NCBI GenBank assembly: GCA_022768465.1
Contig: JALELZ010000005.1
Coordinates: forward strand, 147,678-211,677
DNA from: Lachnospiraceae bacterium
GTDB taxonomy: Bacteria; Bacillota; Clostridia; Lachnospirales; Lachnospiraceae
DNA length: 64,000 nt
Direction: 5' to 3'
Positions 52,890-61,355 of the stretch are shown here, piece after piece (position 1 is the first letter of the stretch; the number at the start of each line of letters is the position of its first letter). Under the pieces are notes generated by a model. That model saw only the letters and a list, made by a program, of their open reading frames with translations. It made no database searches and had not been told where the DNA came from. A program made the position numbers and the translations under genes.

Positions 52890-54500
52890 TCAGTTCTTTG
52901 TAACCTTATTAAATACTGCACTTCCGTTAGGGAGTATCTCAAGTCCTTCAACATTATCCCTTACACCGACAACATTTTCCGGATAGTAAAGCGGGATATA
53001 AGGAACCTCGTCTGCAAGGAGCTGCTGAAGCTTTGTATAAACTTCCTGTCTCTCATCTCCGTCAGCAACAGTCTGTCCCTCATGCAGAAGCTCTATTGCC
53101 TCGTCATTGACATAGCTTGTCCAATAGCACTTGCTGAAGCCTTCAGGGTCTACCTGGAATGCGAATATAGAGTTAGCATCCGGATAATCTGCTGTAGCAC
53201 TGTTGATCATAATTGAGAAATTGAAGCCCTTGAATGCCTCTCTGAAGGCTGCTATCTCCTTCTGATCTATCTCAATATTAATGCCTATAGACTTACCTGC
53301 TGCCTGTATGATCTGTGCCTCCTGCAGACGGATATTGCTGCCTGAGGAAATGCTTATAGTTGTGTCAAAGCCGTCAGGGAATGCGCTCTTTTTGAGCTCC
53401 TCCTTTGCAGCATCAACATTAAACTCAAGTGCCTTAACAGCATCGAAATCATGATATCTGATAGCTGCCGGCAGCACTGAATTTGCAGTAACTCCGAAGC
53501 CATGAGTCTGAGAAGCATTTAAAGCTTCACGATCGATAGCCATAGCCAGTGCTCTGCGCACGTGAACATCCGCAAAATGCTCATCAAGAGTATTGAAGAA
53601 TACCTCGTCTACGTTCCAGCTGTTCTGAGTGATAACCTTAGTGCCGTCTCCGTTTGCAACCTCCTCAGCTGCTGCAAATGACAGATCCTCTACAGCGTCA
53701 ACCTCTCCGGTCTTAAGCTGGTTGATAGACTGATTGTCATCATCGACTACCTTGTAAATAAGCTTATCAACTGTAGGCGCACTGTCCTGCCAGTAATACT
53801 CGTTTTTGACAAAGCTTAAGTCTCCGGATGGATCCCACTCATCAACAACAAACGGGCCGGTTCCTATCGGAGCCTTAAAGAATTCCTCTTCAGACTTTCC
53901 TTCAAGATCCTTAGGAATGATTCCGTTGGAGAAGTTTGCAAGCTCTGAGATAAATGGTGTATAGGCTGTGCCTAAGGTAATAACCACGGTCTTATCATCC
54001 GGTGTCTCTATAGACTTGATATCAGCTTCTATAGGAAGCGGACCGCCTATCTCAAGATGTCTTTCGATAGAGAACTTAACATCCTCTGAGGTCACGTCTG
54101 TTCCGTCATTAAACTTAAGTCCGTCTCTGAGCTTAAAGGTATATACGGTTCCGTCCTCACTGATCTCATGAGATTCTGCAAGATAATCATAAATATTACC
54201 GTCCGCATCGAACATTACAAGCGGCTCAAATACCTTATCTATTGCAAATGCATTGTTTTCGGTTATCTCCTGATGAAGGTCAAAGGATGTTGTAGAATCA
54301 TCTCTTAAATATGTAAATGTAAGCTCACCGTCAGCTGCTGCGCTCTCTGACTCTGCAGCTGATGCCTCTGTGCTCTTGGCGCTGCTGTCGGTTTCCTTAG
54401 CTGCACTGCCGCCGCATGCTGTAAGTGCTGCCATAAGTCCTGCTGCCGCCATAAGCACTGCGATCCTCTTGCCGTTCATTAATAAAAATCTCTTTTTCAT
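52890..54500 (-). CDS. Family-5 substrate-binding lipoprotein (peptide or nickel type)
   Basis: 536 aa with lipobox LTACG (Cys about residue 29) and a Ser/Glu-rich linker. SBP_bac_5 features: FKLRDGLKFNDGTDVTSEDV near residue 125, IGTGPFVVDEWDPSG, and VHVRRALAMAIDRE. The protein captures a peptide, metal complex or similar ligand for the four downstream subunits. GGGGAGAG precedes the ATG. Subunit sizes of the whole set match NikABCDE, but no specific metal ligands can be assigned by eye. Confidence 0.92.
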   Translation of the reverse strand: MKKRFLLMNGKRIAVLMAAAGLMAALTACGGSAAKETDSSAKSTEASAAESESAAADGELTFTYLRDDSTTSFDLHQEITENNAFAIDKVFEPLVMFDADGNIYDYLAESHEISEDGTVYTFKLRDGLKFNDGTDVTSEDVKFSIERHLEIGGPLPIEADIKSIETPDDKTVVITLGTAYTPFISELANFSNGIIPKDLEGKSEEEFFKAPIGTGPFVVDEWDPSGDLSFVKNEYYWQDSAPTVDKLIYKVVDDDNQSINQLKTGEVDAVEDLSFAAAEEVANGDGTKVITQNSWNVDEVFFNTLDEHFADVHVRRALAMAIDREALNASQTHGFGVTANSVLPAAIRYHDFDAVKALEFNVDAAKEELKKSAFPDGFDTTISISSGSNIRLQEAQIIQAAGKSIGINIEIDQKEIAAFREAFKGFNFSIMINSATADYPDANSIFAFQVDPEGFSKCYWTSYVNDEAIELLHEGQTVADGDERQEVYTKLQQLLADEVPYIPLYYPENVVGVRDNVEGLEILPNGSAVFNKVTKN

Positions 54501-54540
54501 TGCTCTCCCCTTTAAATTTTATCCGTACAGACGGATTAAT

Positions 54541-54628
54541 AAAAAAGCATTACAAGGTCACTTCACGATCGTTTTATGCGCTGTGACTTTGTAATGCGTA
54601 TGATATAGATTTTCATTCTCACAATCAA
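54541..54628 (-). promoter_or_regulatory. Promoter and hairpin upstream of the first family-5 ABC operon
   Basis: On the minus strand TTGATT (54623-54628) and TATCAT (54600-54605) are separated by 17 bp. Directly downstream a 13-bp stem, CATTACAAAGTCA / TGACCTTGTAATG (54584-54596 and 54548-54560), is followed by CTTTTTTATT, an intrinsic terminator form. It either ends the upstream mnmA transcript or attenuates the ABC operon. The remainder of the 260-bp gap (54629-54760) shows a tight TTCAC..GTGAA stem near 54659-54677 and nothing else I recognise. Confidence 0.55.
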
Positions 54629-54760
54629 GAGGATAGCTTGATTCTTAAGAACTAATTTTCACCCCCGGGTAGTGAATATTGAATTTGTCAGTGTTTTTTC
54701 AGACCCCTGTGGGAAAAAGTGAAATGGGATTTTCTCTTGTGCCCGTTGTTTCGTTTTAGT

Positions 54761-55984
54761 TTATCCGCAGATCGTTCCGCCGCCTACGACACGATCGCCG
54801 TCATATAAAACGACTGCCTGCCCCTTGGTTATTGCTCGCTGCGGTTCAACGAACTTGAGCTTTATCAGATCATTTCCGTTTTCAAGCTCCTTTAAAGCCG
54901 ATACCGGAATAGATGCAGAATCCTTTGCAGAAATAATACTTACCCTTGCCGGTGCAGGGCTATGCTTATAACGCACCTTTGCCTGAACAAAAGTTCCATT
55001 CGATAGTTCTAATGTCTTGCCTTCTTTACAGTCTGAGGTGTTTATCAGCTCTGATGATTCTGCTGTATCAGCAGTATCTGCTATTTCTGCCTTTGCCTCA
55101 TCACGAGACCATGACACCCAATTGAAATCCTTGGCATAAAGCGTGTCTGTAAAAAGTGAAGCATTATTACTTATCACCACTTCATTAGTTTCAGGCCTTA
55201 TTTCTTTGACAAATACCGGCTTTCCTGTGGCAATACCGAGACCCTTGCGCTGTCCGATGGTGTAATTGCAGATGCCGGTATGACGTCCTATAACATTTCC
55301 GGAAGTATCCACAAAATTACCCGGTGCCATAGTCTGCCCGGTGTACTCTTCAATAAAGCGCTTATAATTTCCGTCCGGCACAAAGCAAATGTCCTGACTG
55401 TCGTGCTTTCTTGCATTTACAAGGCCGAGCTCCTCCGCAATTCTGCGGCACTCCTCCTTGGTGTATTCGCCGAGCGGAAATTCCGTATGCGCAAGCTGCT
55501 CCTGAGTAAGGCTGTAGAGCACATAGCTCTGATCCTTACCGGAGTCAATACCGCTTAAAAGCTCATAGCGCCCTGACTCCTCATTATAACGAATACGCGC
55601 ATAATGGCCGGTTACTATCACATCACAGCCAAGCTCCTTCGCTCTCCTGTAAAGTCCTTCAAACTTCAAATGCCTGTTGCATTCAATACACGGATTCGGT
55701 GTCTCTCCATGCATATAGCTATCCACAAAGCGATCCATTACCTGACATTTGAAATCATCTTTAAAATTAAAGACATAATAAGGAATGCCGAGCTTTCTTG
55801 CCACGGCACGCGCATCCTCTATATCATCAAGTGAACAGCAGGTCTTTTCGCGACTCTCCTGAATGTCCTCATTATCATAAAGCTTCATCGTGACACCGAT
55901 GCATTCATAGCCCTTTTTCAGCATAAGGGCTGCTGCAACCGATGAATCGACGCCTCCGCTCATTGCAATAAGTGCTTTTTTCAT
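54761..55984 (-). CDS. mnmA: tRNA-specific 2-thiouridylase MnmA
   Basis: 407 aa from the ATG at 55984 (GAGG 7 bases upstream; the longer frame begins with TTG). Adds the s2 group to U34 of Lys, Glu and Gln tRNAs. PP-loop AMSGGVDSSVAAALM, first catalytic cysteine in NPCIECNRHLKF, second in HDSQDICFVPDG, and the C-terminal barrel with YDGDRVVGGGTI. A low-complexity insertion of about 30 residues (AEIADTADTAESSEL) sits in the central domain. Followed upstream by an ArsC-like and a GNAT gene on the same strand. Confidence 0.96.
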   Translation of the reverse strand: MKKALIAMSGGVDSSVAAALMLKKGYECIGVTMKLYDNEDIQESREKTCCSLDDIEDARAVARKLGIPYYVFNFKDDFKCQVMDRFVDSYMHGETPNPCIECNRHLKFEGLYRRAKELGCDVIVTGHYARIRYNEESGRYELLSGIDSGKDQSYVLYSLTQEQLAHTEFPLGEYTKEECRRIAEELGLVNARKHDSQDICFVPDGNYKRFIEEYTGQTMAPGNFVDTSGNVIGRHTGICNYTIGQRKGLGIATGKPVFVKEIRPETNEVVISNNASLFTDTLYAKDFNWVSWSRDEAKAEIADTADTAESSELINTSDCKEGKTLELSNGTFVQAKVRYKHSPAPARVSIISAKDSASIPVSALKELENGNDLIKLKFVEPQRAITKGQAVVLYDGDRVVGGGTICG

Positions 55985-55993
55985 TGCCAAACC

Positions 55994-56335
55994 TCAGCTC
56001 CAGCCTTTCCATACATCAGGCACATATCCGACTGTGGCCTGCTGCCCGTTTCTGACTATCGGAGTCTTAAGCACCTGCTGATTCTCGAGCACCTTTTCAT
56101 CCCGGTCCTCCTCAGCGATATACTTGATAAGTGCCAGCGCATCCCGATCCTTTGCATTTTCATTAAGCATGTTATCAAGGCCGCCCACAGCCTGCTTAAC
56201 CTTTTGATATTCGCCCTTACTAAGGCCCTTTTCTTTTAAATCGATAAATTGATACTTAATGCCGCGCTCTTTAAAATAGCGCATTGCCTTTTTCGTATCA
56301 AAGCATTTATTTGTCCCGAATATCTGAATGTTCAT
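55994..56335 (-). CDS. ArsC/Spx family thioredoxin-fold protein
   Basis: 113 aa. N-terminal IFGTNKCFDTKKAMRYFKER has the single active-site cysteine followed by Lys, and the C-terminal KTPIVRNGQQATVGY gives the cis-proline strand. This is the YffB-like branch of the arsenate reductase family; a single cysteine argues for glutathione/thiol-dependent activity rather than for the Spx CxxC switch. CAGGAG precedes the ATG. It lies 10 bp upstream of mnmA on the same strand. Confidence 0.87.
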   Translation of the reverse strand: MNIQIFGTNKCFDTKKAMRYFKERGIKYQFIDLKEKGLSKGEYQKVKQAVGGLDNMLNENAKDRDALALIKYIAEEDRDEKVLENQQVLKTPIVRNGQQATVGYVPDVWKGWS

Positions 56336-56357
56336 TTAATATTTGGCTCCTGATTCT

Positions 56358-57221
56358 TCAGCCCACGCTGTAATTCTTTATGTGACTTACAATGTCAAAG
56401 CCGATCCTTTTATACACAGGCTCTCCGAACACCGACGCCTGCAGACTGAGAATGTCAAGCTGCATTTCCTCAGCATCTGATATTATACGCTCAATAAGCG
56501 CCGTAGCATATCCGCGATTTCTGTATTCCGGCAATGTTGCCACCTCGTGAATGCCGCCGTTTTTTATGCTGTACTTGACCCCGTCATACTCGACAACTGA
56601 CTCAAATACGTTTAAAAGCGCAGTAGCCGCAGGCACTCCGTCCTCAGCAGTGATCATATAGAATTTGCAATTATCATCCTTGGCAAATATTTTGAATGCT
56701 TCTAACTTTCCGCCGTTTCCAAATGCACGTTCTCCAATGTAGGCAAACTGTTCTATATTTTTTTCAATGTTTTCCGCGTTAAGAAGCTCTATTTGAGCAT
56801 GGTATGCATTTGCAGATGAATTCTTCATACTGTCTGAAGGGTTATAAAGCATACCCTTTTGCTCCTTTAAGAGCTTGAAGCCGACGTCTGTAAGTTTTAT
56901 CTCAAGATCCTCACTTACATCCTCTATAGAAAGTGTCAAAAACTTAGGGCTGTCTGTTTCAGTACAGAGTGCCTTGAGCTCGCCTGCAAGCTTTGCTGCT
57001 TCCCCGCCTTTAACAGCATTGGCATCCTTAATATTAATTCGGCTGTACCAGTTCTGATAATCGAAGCTGCGATTACAGGTGTAGTGCGCATTCTCACCAT
57101 AGTCTCTGCCGAGTGCCCTGCTGCATTTTCTTGAAAGATCCGTGAGGCTGTCAAGCGCCAGATAGGATGCGTTTGCTGAAATGATTTCTGATTTATTTGT
57201 AGCTTTGCTGAGATATTCCAT
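56358..57221 (-). CDS. GNAT family N-acetyltransferase
   Basis: 287 aa. The C-terminal GNAT domain is clear: GVPAATALLNVFESV, then the acetyl-CoA loop GIHEVATLPEYRNRGYATAL followed by IERIISDAEE, and a final FGEPVYKRIGFD strand. The N-terminal 140 residues are a diverged, possibly degenerate second GNAT-like lobe. Substrate unknown. AAGGAA precedes the start. Probably in one operon with the ArsC-like gene and mnmA (22-bp gap). Confidence 0.85.
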   Translation of the reverse strand: MEYLSKATNKSEIISANASYLALDSLTDLSRKCSRALGRDYGENAHYTCNRSFDYQNWYSRINIKDANAVKGGEAAKLAGELKALCTETDSPKFLTLSIEDVSEDLEIKLTDVGFKLLKEQKGMLYNPSDSMKNSSANAYHAQIELLNAENIEKNIEQFAYIGERAFGNGGKLEAFKIFAKDDNCKFYMITAEDGVPAATALLNVFESVVEYDGVKYSIKNGGIHEVATLPEYRNRGYATALIERIISDAEEMQLDILSLQASVFGEPVYKRIGFDIVSHIKNYSVG

Positions 57222-57401
57222 GTGTTATTTCCTTATATATCGCTGATTTTACTGTTGTATTTGTCTGTGACTATTATTCACCATTTTTCTCAGAAATTGA
57301 CTATACATACGATAATATCATATTTTTTATTGTAAATAGCGGATTGTCTGATTCAATATGTATCTTTTAATCAACTTGCGTATTTTCTTCCTCCATTATA
57401 C

Positions 57402-57448
57402 AAAAAACGTGTGAGAAATCTATATTGCTGTTATAGATAACTCACACT
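57402..57448 (-). terminator. Terminator of the second oligopeptide ABC operon
   Basis: On the minus strand GTGTGAG..ATCTATA and TATAGAT..CTCACAC form a nearly continuous 15-bp stem followed by GTTTTTTG, just after the last gene of the operon. Confidence 0.85.
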
Positions 57449-57460
57449 GAGATCAAATAT

Positions 57461-58459
57461 TTATATGCTTTTATCCCTGTAATTAAAACATGCAACTAAA
57501 TGTCCATTTCCCACATCTTCAAGCTGTGGCTCTTCATTCTTGCATCTTTCACTTGCGAAAGGACATCTTGGATTAAATCGACATCCTGATGGTATATCAA
57601 TAGGACTTGGTGGATTACCTTCTATAAGTGCCTTTTCTTCTCGCCTTCTAGGATCCAAATCAGGTTCTGACCTAAACAAAATATCAGTATATGGGTGAAG
57701 CCTTTTTTCAAACACATCGTCTTTTTGTCCAATCTCTACTATCTTTCCAAGATACATTACACATATTCTATCTGAGATGTATCTAACTACGCTTAAGTTG
57801 TGCGTAATAAATAGTATAGTCAGATTATGACCCTTTTGAAGAACTTTAAGTAAATTGAGGATTTGTGCCTGAATTGATACATCAAGTGCTGATACCGGTT
57901 CATCTGCAATTATAAATTTCGGGTTAACTGCTAATGCTCTTGCAATGGCAATTCTCTGACGTTGACCTCCGGAAAATTCGCTTGGATATCGTTTTAAGGC
58001 CTCTTTATCCATTCCGACTTCGCTTAATATAAATGAAGCCTTGTCTTCGATTTCTTCTTTAGGGCAAATATTGTGATACAACAATTCTGTTTTTAGCATA
58101 TCTCCAACAGTTACCCTTGGATCCAATGATGAGTATGGATCCTGAAATACCATTTGCATGTCCTTTCGAAATGGTTTCATTTCGCGATTATTCAAATTGG
58201 TTATATTTTGCCCATTAAATATCACTGTTCCTTCTACAGAATCATTTAATCTAAGTATTGTCTTTGACAACGTCGATTTTCCACAGCCGGATTCTCCAAC
58301 AAGCCCCAGTATTTCATTTTCATATATATTGAATGAAACATCATCAACTGCTTTCACATATTTTTGAGGCTTTTTTGTTACAGCATCTATTACAGTTCTT
58401 TTTACAGGAAAATAAGTTTTAAGATTTTTTATCTCTATTAATTTATTTCTTTCATCCAT
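57461..58459 (-). CDS. Oligopeptide ABC transporter ATP-binding protein (OppF/DppF type)
   Basis: 332 aa from the ATG at 58459, placed by GAGG upstream; a longer frame to 58624 overlaps the previous gene. Walker A GESGCGKST, Q loop FQDPYSSLDPRV, signature FSGGQRQRIAIARAL, Walker B FIIADEPVSALD. The C-terminal extension contains four cysteines in CRFNPRCPFASERC..EEP, the pattern thought to bind an iron-sulfur cluster or to stabilise the dimer in OppD/DppD-like ATPases. Codon use is more AT-rich than in the genes to the left. Confidence 0.94.
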   Translation of the reverse strand: MDERNKLIEIKNLKTYFPVKRTVIDAVTKKPQKYVKAVDDVSFNIYENEILGLVGESGCGKSTLSKTILRLNDSVEGTVIFNGQNITNLNNREMKPFRKDMQMVFQDPYSSLDPRVTVGDMLKTELLYHNICPKEEIEDKASFILSEVGMDKEALKRYPSEFSGGQRQRIAIARALAVNPKFIIADEPVSALDVSIQAQILNLLKVLQKGHNLTILFITHNLSVVRYISDRICVMYLGKIVEIGQKDDVFEKRLHPYTDILFRSEPDLDPRRREEKALIEGNPPSPIDIPSGCRFNPRCPFASERCKNEEPQLEDVGNGHLVACFNYRDKSI

Positions 58460-58476
58460 AACTTTATCCTCATCAA

Positions 58477-59475
58477 TCAATCTGCATCTATTACACCTGC
58501 ATATTGACTCATTTTCTCTGCAAAATGGCATCTGGAATAATGGTTTTCTCCAACCTTTACCATGTCTGGAATTTTCTTTGTGCAAATTTCTTGACACATA
58601 AAGCATCTTGGATGGAATGGGCATCCTTCAGGCAAATTTATTAAACTAGGAGTATTTCCTGGTATGGATTTTAATACGCCTTTTTTTCCATTAGGAATAG
58701 CATCAATAAGCCCTTTTGTATATGGATGCATAGGATTTGAAAGCAATGTATATGTATCTGCATGCTCTACAAAATATCCTGCATACATAACTGCAACTCT
58801 ATCACACATTTGCGCAATTACTCCCAAATCATGTGTTATGAGCAGCACACCCATGTCCAATTCACTTCTTATGCTGTTTATTAGTTTTATTATTTGATCC
58901 TGAATGGTTACATCAAGTGCAGTTGTAGGCTCATCCGCAATCAACAGCTTGGGTTCTCCGGCTAATACAATTGCAATCATAGCTCTCTGACGCATACCAC
59001 CGGAAAACTGATGAATATATTCATCCAACCTTTTTTCCGGACTTGGAATTCCCACCAATGACAGCAGTTCTACTGCCCGTTTGTTTTTTTCCTCTTTCGT
59101 CATATTTTTGCCGCGAAACTGTTCATACATCTGAGTGCGTATAGTAAGGACAGGGTTTAATGCCGTCATCGGTTCCTGAAATATCATTCCGACATCATTT
59201 CCTCTATAATCCCTAAGCTCTTTTTTATTCATAGCTAAGATGTCCTTGCCTTCGAAAGTAATCTTGCCATTAGGAATAGATGCATTTTTTGCAAGTAATC
59301 TAATCAAAGCTCGCCCTGTAGTTGATTTGCCACAACCAGATTCACCTACAAATCCAAGAGCTTCTCCTCTTTTAACTTCAAAAGAAACATTATTAACTGC
59401 TCTAACTTCATACCCGTTAGTGCTAAAATGGATACACAAGTTCTCAACCTCGAGAATATTGTTATTATCTTTCAC
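58477..59475 (-). CDS. Oligopeptide ABC transporter ATP-binding protein (OppD/DppD type)
   Basis: 332 aa; GTG start with GGGAGG 8 bases upstream. Walker A GESGCGKST, Q loop FQEPMTALNPVL, signature FSGGMRQRAMIAIVL, Walker B LLIADEPTTALD. The C-terminus has the Cys-rich CPFHPRCFMCQEICTKKIP, again the oligopeptide-type extension absent from the first operon. Confidence 0.94.
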   Translation of the reverse strand: MKDNNNILEVENLCIHFSTNGYEVRAVNNVSFEVKRGEALGFVGESGCGKSTTGRALIRLLAKNASIPNGKITFEGKDILAMNKKELRDYRGNDVGMIFQEPMTALNPVLTIRTQMYEQFRGKNMTKEEKNKRAVELLSLVGIPSPEKRLDEYIHQFSGGMRQRAMIAIVLAGEPKLLIADEPTTALDVTIQDQIIKLINSIRSELDMGVLLITHDLGVIAQMCDRVAVMYAGYFVEHADTYTLLSNPMHPYTKGLIDAIPNGKKGVLKSIPGNTPSLINLPEGCPFHPRCFMCQEICTKKIPDMVKVGENHYSRCHFAEKMSQYAGVIDAD

Positions 59476-59487
59476 AACAATTCCTCC

Positions 59488-60333
59488 CTATCGTTTCTTT
59501 GTACGAATCATATCTGATAAACCATCTCCCACAAGACTAAAGCCAAGTCCTGAAATTATGAGAAACAGACCCGGATATGTCGAAATCCATGAAGCCTGAG
59601 CAAAAAAGTTTTTACCTCCAGCCATTATCGCACCCCATTCAGAAGTTGGCGGTTGAACCCCGAGTCCCAAATAGCTCAAAGCAGCCGAACTCATCATACA
59701 CATAACAATGTCTGATGCACCATATACCAAGGCACTACTGAATACATTCGGCAATATTGTAAAAAACATAATCCTATTATCAGAATAGCCAAGAACCTTT
59801 GCAGCCTGAACATACTCGGCATTTTTAGCAACCAATACCTCACTTCGTATCAGTCTTGCATATTCTTTCCATCCCACGATCCAAATAGATATAAATAAAG
59901 CTTTAAGCCCTGCGCCTGTAATCGCAACGATTGCTATTGCAAGTACCATATATGGGAAAGCCATAAATATATCAAAAATTCTCATTATGATCATGTCCAA
60001 TCTGCCACCATAGTATCCTGCATAAAGCCCTATAAGCGTACCGAAAATACACGGAACAAGCATTGCAAATACACCTATTAGAAGATCTATTCTTGTGGCA
60101 TATACGCATCTTGTGAAGATATCTCTTCCATAATTGTCCGTGCCAAAAAGATGTTCTGTTGATGGAGATTTTAACATTGCTGTCTGGTCTACCGCATCAG
60201 GATCAAACCTTGTTATCAGTCCTGGAAATAATGCCATAATCAAGAAAATAGCTACTATAAATCCACCTATTACTAATGGGAAATTTATTTTCTTATAAAG
60301 CGGTATCTTTTTCGAATTAGAGTTTATACTCAT
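59488..60333 (-). CDS. Oligopeptide ABC transporter permease (DppC type)
   Basis: 281 aa from the ATG at 60333, with GGGAGG 5 bases upstream. N-terminal OppC-N helix, motif GTDNYGRDIFTRCVYATRIDL, and EAA region YVQAAKVLGYSDNRIMFFTI. Six membrane helices. Middle gene of a tightly spaced operon. Confidence 0.94.
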   Translation of the reverse strand: MSINSNSKKIPLYKKINFPLVIGGFIVAIFLIMALFPGLITRFDPDAVDQTAMLKSPSTEHLFGTDNYGRDIFTRCVYATRIDLLIGVFAMLVPCIFGTLIGLYAGYYGGRLDMIIMRIFDIFMAFPYMVLAIAIVAITGAGLKALFISIWIVGWKEYARLIRSEVLVAKNAEYVQAAKVLGYSDNRIMFFTILPNVFSSALVYGASDIVMCMMSSAALSYLGLGVQPPTSEWGAIMAGGKNFFAQASWISTYPGLFLIISGLGFSLVGDGLSDMIRTKKR

Positions 60334-60348
60334 ACAAACCTCCCACAC

Positions 60349-61290
60349 CTATTGAAGCTTGACGCGTGGGTCAAGAATTGAATATAAAATATCAGTAATA
60401 AGGTTTATAAGCATTACAAGAATTACAAACATCATTACCACTCCCTGAACTACTGCATAATCTCTTGCGGTAATGGCATCAACTAAAAGCGCACCAAGAC
60501 CAGGGAGATTAAACACTTTTTCAAGTACTACGCTTCCGCTCATCATAACGGCAATTCTCAACGAAAGAAGCGTTGTTGCCGGAATAAGTGCATTTCTTAT
60601 AACATGAAATAAACTTAATCTTATTGGTGAAATTCCCTTACTCTCAGCAAAATCAACATAGTCCGCTCTGCTAATGTCTATAACATTACTTCTTAGATTT
60701 CTAATCAATATTCCCGAAACATATACAGCTCCGGTTATTCCAGGAAGAATCATGCTTTTCAGATGTTCTACCGGTGTACTTCCCCATCCTGACACCGGCA
60801 ATAAATGCATTTTTAATGCAAATATATCAAGCAAAACAAGCCCAATCCAAAACTGCGGTGCAGATAATCCAAATAAAGCAAAAAATCTTATAATTGCATC
60901 CGCCACCGAGCCTTTTTTCATTCCTGCTATATATCCAAATATAAAACTGATTATTACTGTAATCATTACAGTAACAAATGTAAGCAGTGCTGTACAACTA
61001 AGTCTTGATTTCAATAATTCACTAACAGGAACTTTTTTTGCCAATGAAGTGCCAAAATCCAATTTCAACAAGTTTCTAAAAAATATAATAAACTGCTCGA
61101 AAATAGATTTGTCCAATCCCATTTTGACATGCAATGCCTCTATTGCTTCCTGTGTTGCTCTTTCTCCCAACAATACTCTTGCAGGATCTCCCGGAATAAG
61201 TCTTATCAATACAAATACAATTATTGTTGATATTAAGAACACAGGAATCATTTGCAGTATTCGTTTAATCAAATAATTTAAAACATCCAT
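60349..61290 (-). CDS. Oligopeptide ABC transporter permease (DppB type)
   Basis: 313 aa from the ATG at 61290 (AAAAGGAA upstream). First helix LIKRILQMIPVFLISTIIVF, motif PGDPARVLLGERAT, EAA region YVDFAESKGISPIRLSLFHV. Six membrane helices; partner of the next permease. Confidence 0.94.
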   Translation of the reverse strand: MDVLNYLIKRILQMIPVFLISTIIVFVLIRLIPGDPARVLLGERATQEAIEALHVKMGLDKSIFEQFIIFFRNLLKLDFGTSLAKKVPVSELLKSRLSCTALLTFVTVMITVIISFIFGYIAGMKKGSVADAIIRFFALFGLSAPQFWIGLVLLDIFALKMHLLPVSGWGSTPVEHLKSMILPGITGAVYVSGILIRNLRSNVIDISRADYVDFAESKGISPIRLSLFHVIRNALIPATTLLSLRIAVMMSGSVVLEKVFNLPGLGALLVDAITARDYAVVQGVVMMFVILVMLINLITDILYSILDPRVKLQ

Positions 61291-61355
61291 AAGTATTCCT
61301 TTTAAAAATGCGGGCTTTTTCAAGCCCGCTTTTATGACATTGAACTATAAAATTT

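Noticed and set aside
54501..54760. T-box or other amino-acid riboswitch before the first family-5 ABC operon
   Set aside because: No T-box sequence (AGGGTGGNACCGCG-like) or known aptamer core is present; only promoter and hairpins are supported.
60674..61276. 200-codon open frame on the plus strand
   Set aside because: Antisense shadow of the DppB-type permease.
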